From NCBI GenBank assembly GCA_902783205.1, contig CACZQE010000369.1:1-15409 (forward strand): a stretch of 15,409 bases of DNA. Direction: 5' to 3'. The DNA comes from an uncultured Lachnospiraceae bacterium (GTDB lineage Bacteria; Bacillota_A; Clostridia; Lachnospirales; Lachnospiraceae). The first letter of the stretch is position 1. Each line of letters begins with the position of its first letter. The notes below the pieces were generated by a model. The model was given only the letters and a program-made list of their open reading frames with translations. It was not told where the DNA came from and ran no database searches. Positions 15,018 through 15,409 of this stretch are shown in pieces. Both the position numbers and the translations under genes were made by a program.

Positions 15018-15409
15018 ATGGACCAGAAACTGTTATTTTTTGATATAGACGGCACCCTGCTGACCGGCGGTTATCCGGGATATCTCCCGGACAGTACCGT
15101 GCAGGCTCTGGAGCAGGCACGGGAAAGAGGGCATAAGGTTATTATCAATACCGGCCGTACATGGGCTTTTCTCCCTGAACCGCTTGTCACATTTCCTTTT
15201 GACGGCTATGTGTGCGGCTGCGGTACCCAGATTATTCTTGACGGAAAGGAAATCTTTCATTACGAGATTCCGGCGGATATCCGCCGTTTTGTCCCGGCAG
15301 CGATCCGCCGGTCCGGTTTTGCCGGCGCCCTGGAAGGGCGGAACAAAATATATTTTGATTATGACTGCAATTCCAATCCCATCATAAATCAGATCAGGGA
15401 AATCTATTC
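15018..15409 (+). CDS. Cof-type HAD-superfamily phosphatase (3' end cut by window edge)
   Basis: The first 130 residues are present. HAD motif I is FFDIDGTLL with nucleophile Asp9 and acid/base Asp11; motif II is INTGRT with Thr45. A cap region begins near residue 80, after the CGCGTQIILDG segment that in the Cof/HAD-IIB group (sugar phosphate, flavin or other phosphometabolite phosphatases) leads into the C2 cap. Motifs III and IV would lie beyond the edge. The start is set by AAGGAG 7 nt upstream. Substrate cannot be told from sequence. It is transcribed away from the SGNH gene from its own promoter. Confidence 0.93.
   Translation, partial: MDQKLLFFDIDGTLLTGGYPGYLPDSTVQALEQARERGHKVIINTGRTWAFLPEPLVTFPFDGYVCGCGTQIILDGKEIFHYEIPADIRRFVPAAIRRSGFAGALEGRNKIYFDYDCNSNPIINQIREIY

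Noticed and set aside
1..15409. CRISPR arrays, tRNA or rRNA genes, IS elements, prophage or defence genes
   Set aside because: No regularly spaced repeats, tRNA-like folds, transposase motifs or terminal inverted repeats were found. No gap between genes exceeds about 180 bp.

Overview
The window looks like a chromosomal housekeeping segment of a Gram-positive anaerobe, most likely a Lachnospiraceae-type member of class Clostridia. This placement is inferred from remembered family resemblance (FtsH, DnaE with an intact PHP domain, ATP-type PfkA, DeoR regulator next to an HPr-like protein), strong AGGAGG-type ribosome binding sites and moderate G+C. No search could be run. There are eleven protein genes, two of them cut by the window edges. 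No rRNA, tRNA, CRISPR array, insertion sequence or phage gene was seen.

Left block, 1 to 10182, all on the minus strand. Read in the direction of transcription it runs: a small one-helix membrane protein, dnaE (DNA polymerase III alpha), pfkA (phosphofructokinase), rpe (ribulose-phosphate epimerase), an Mrp/NBP35-type Fe-S carrier ATPase, ftsH (membrane AAA+ protease) and uvrC (nucleotide excision repair nuclease, 3' end missing). Spacing from pfkA to ftsH is tight (29, 65 and 11 bp), which suggests cotranscription. A strong promoter lies ahead of the small membrane gene. A terminator-like hairpin plus a second hairpin lie between that gene and dnaE, a GC-rich hairpin lies in the pfkA leader, and a perfect 11-bp hairpin separates ftsH from uvrC.

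Middle block, 10217 to 11504, plus strand. It holds a DeoR/GlpR-type sugar regulator with a dyad over its own -35 region, then an 80-residue HPr-like protein. This protein keeps the regulatory serine motif of HPr/Crh but lacks the catalytic histidine. A bidirectional terminator closes the block.

Right block, 11537 to 14917, minus strand. A large secreted protein (signal peptide, Ser/Thr/Glu linker, Fn3-like and BIG2-like modules, C-terminal SGNH esterase domain) is followed 20 bp later by a cyclophilin-type prolyl isomerase. Divergent from it, at the right edge, begins a Cof-type HAD phosphatase (plus strand, cut by the window end).

Most of the content is ordinary core metabolism, replication, repair and proteolysis. 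The points most worth checking are the histidine-less HPr-like protein beside a DeoR regulator, the hairpins between the small membrane gene and dnaE, the TIDLD active-site variant of PfkA, the N-terminal four-cysteine cluster of the Mrp protein, and the secreted modular SGNH protein paired with a cyclophilin. I did not find a clearly new multi-gene system.
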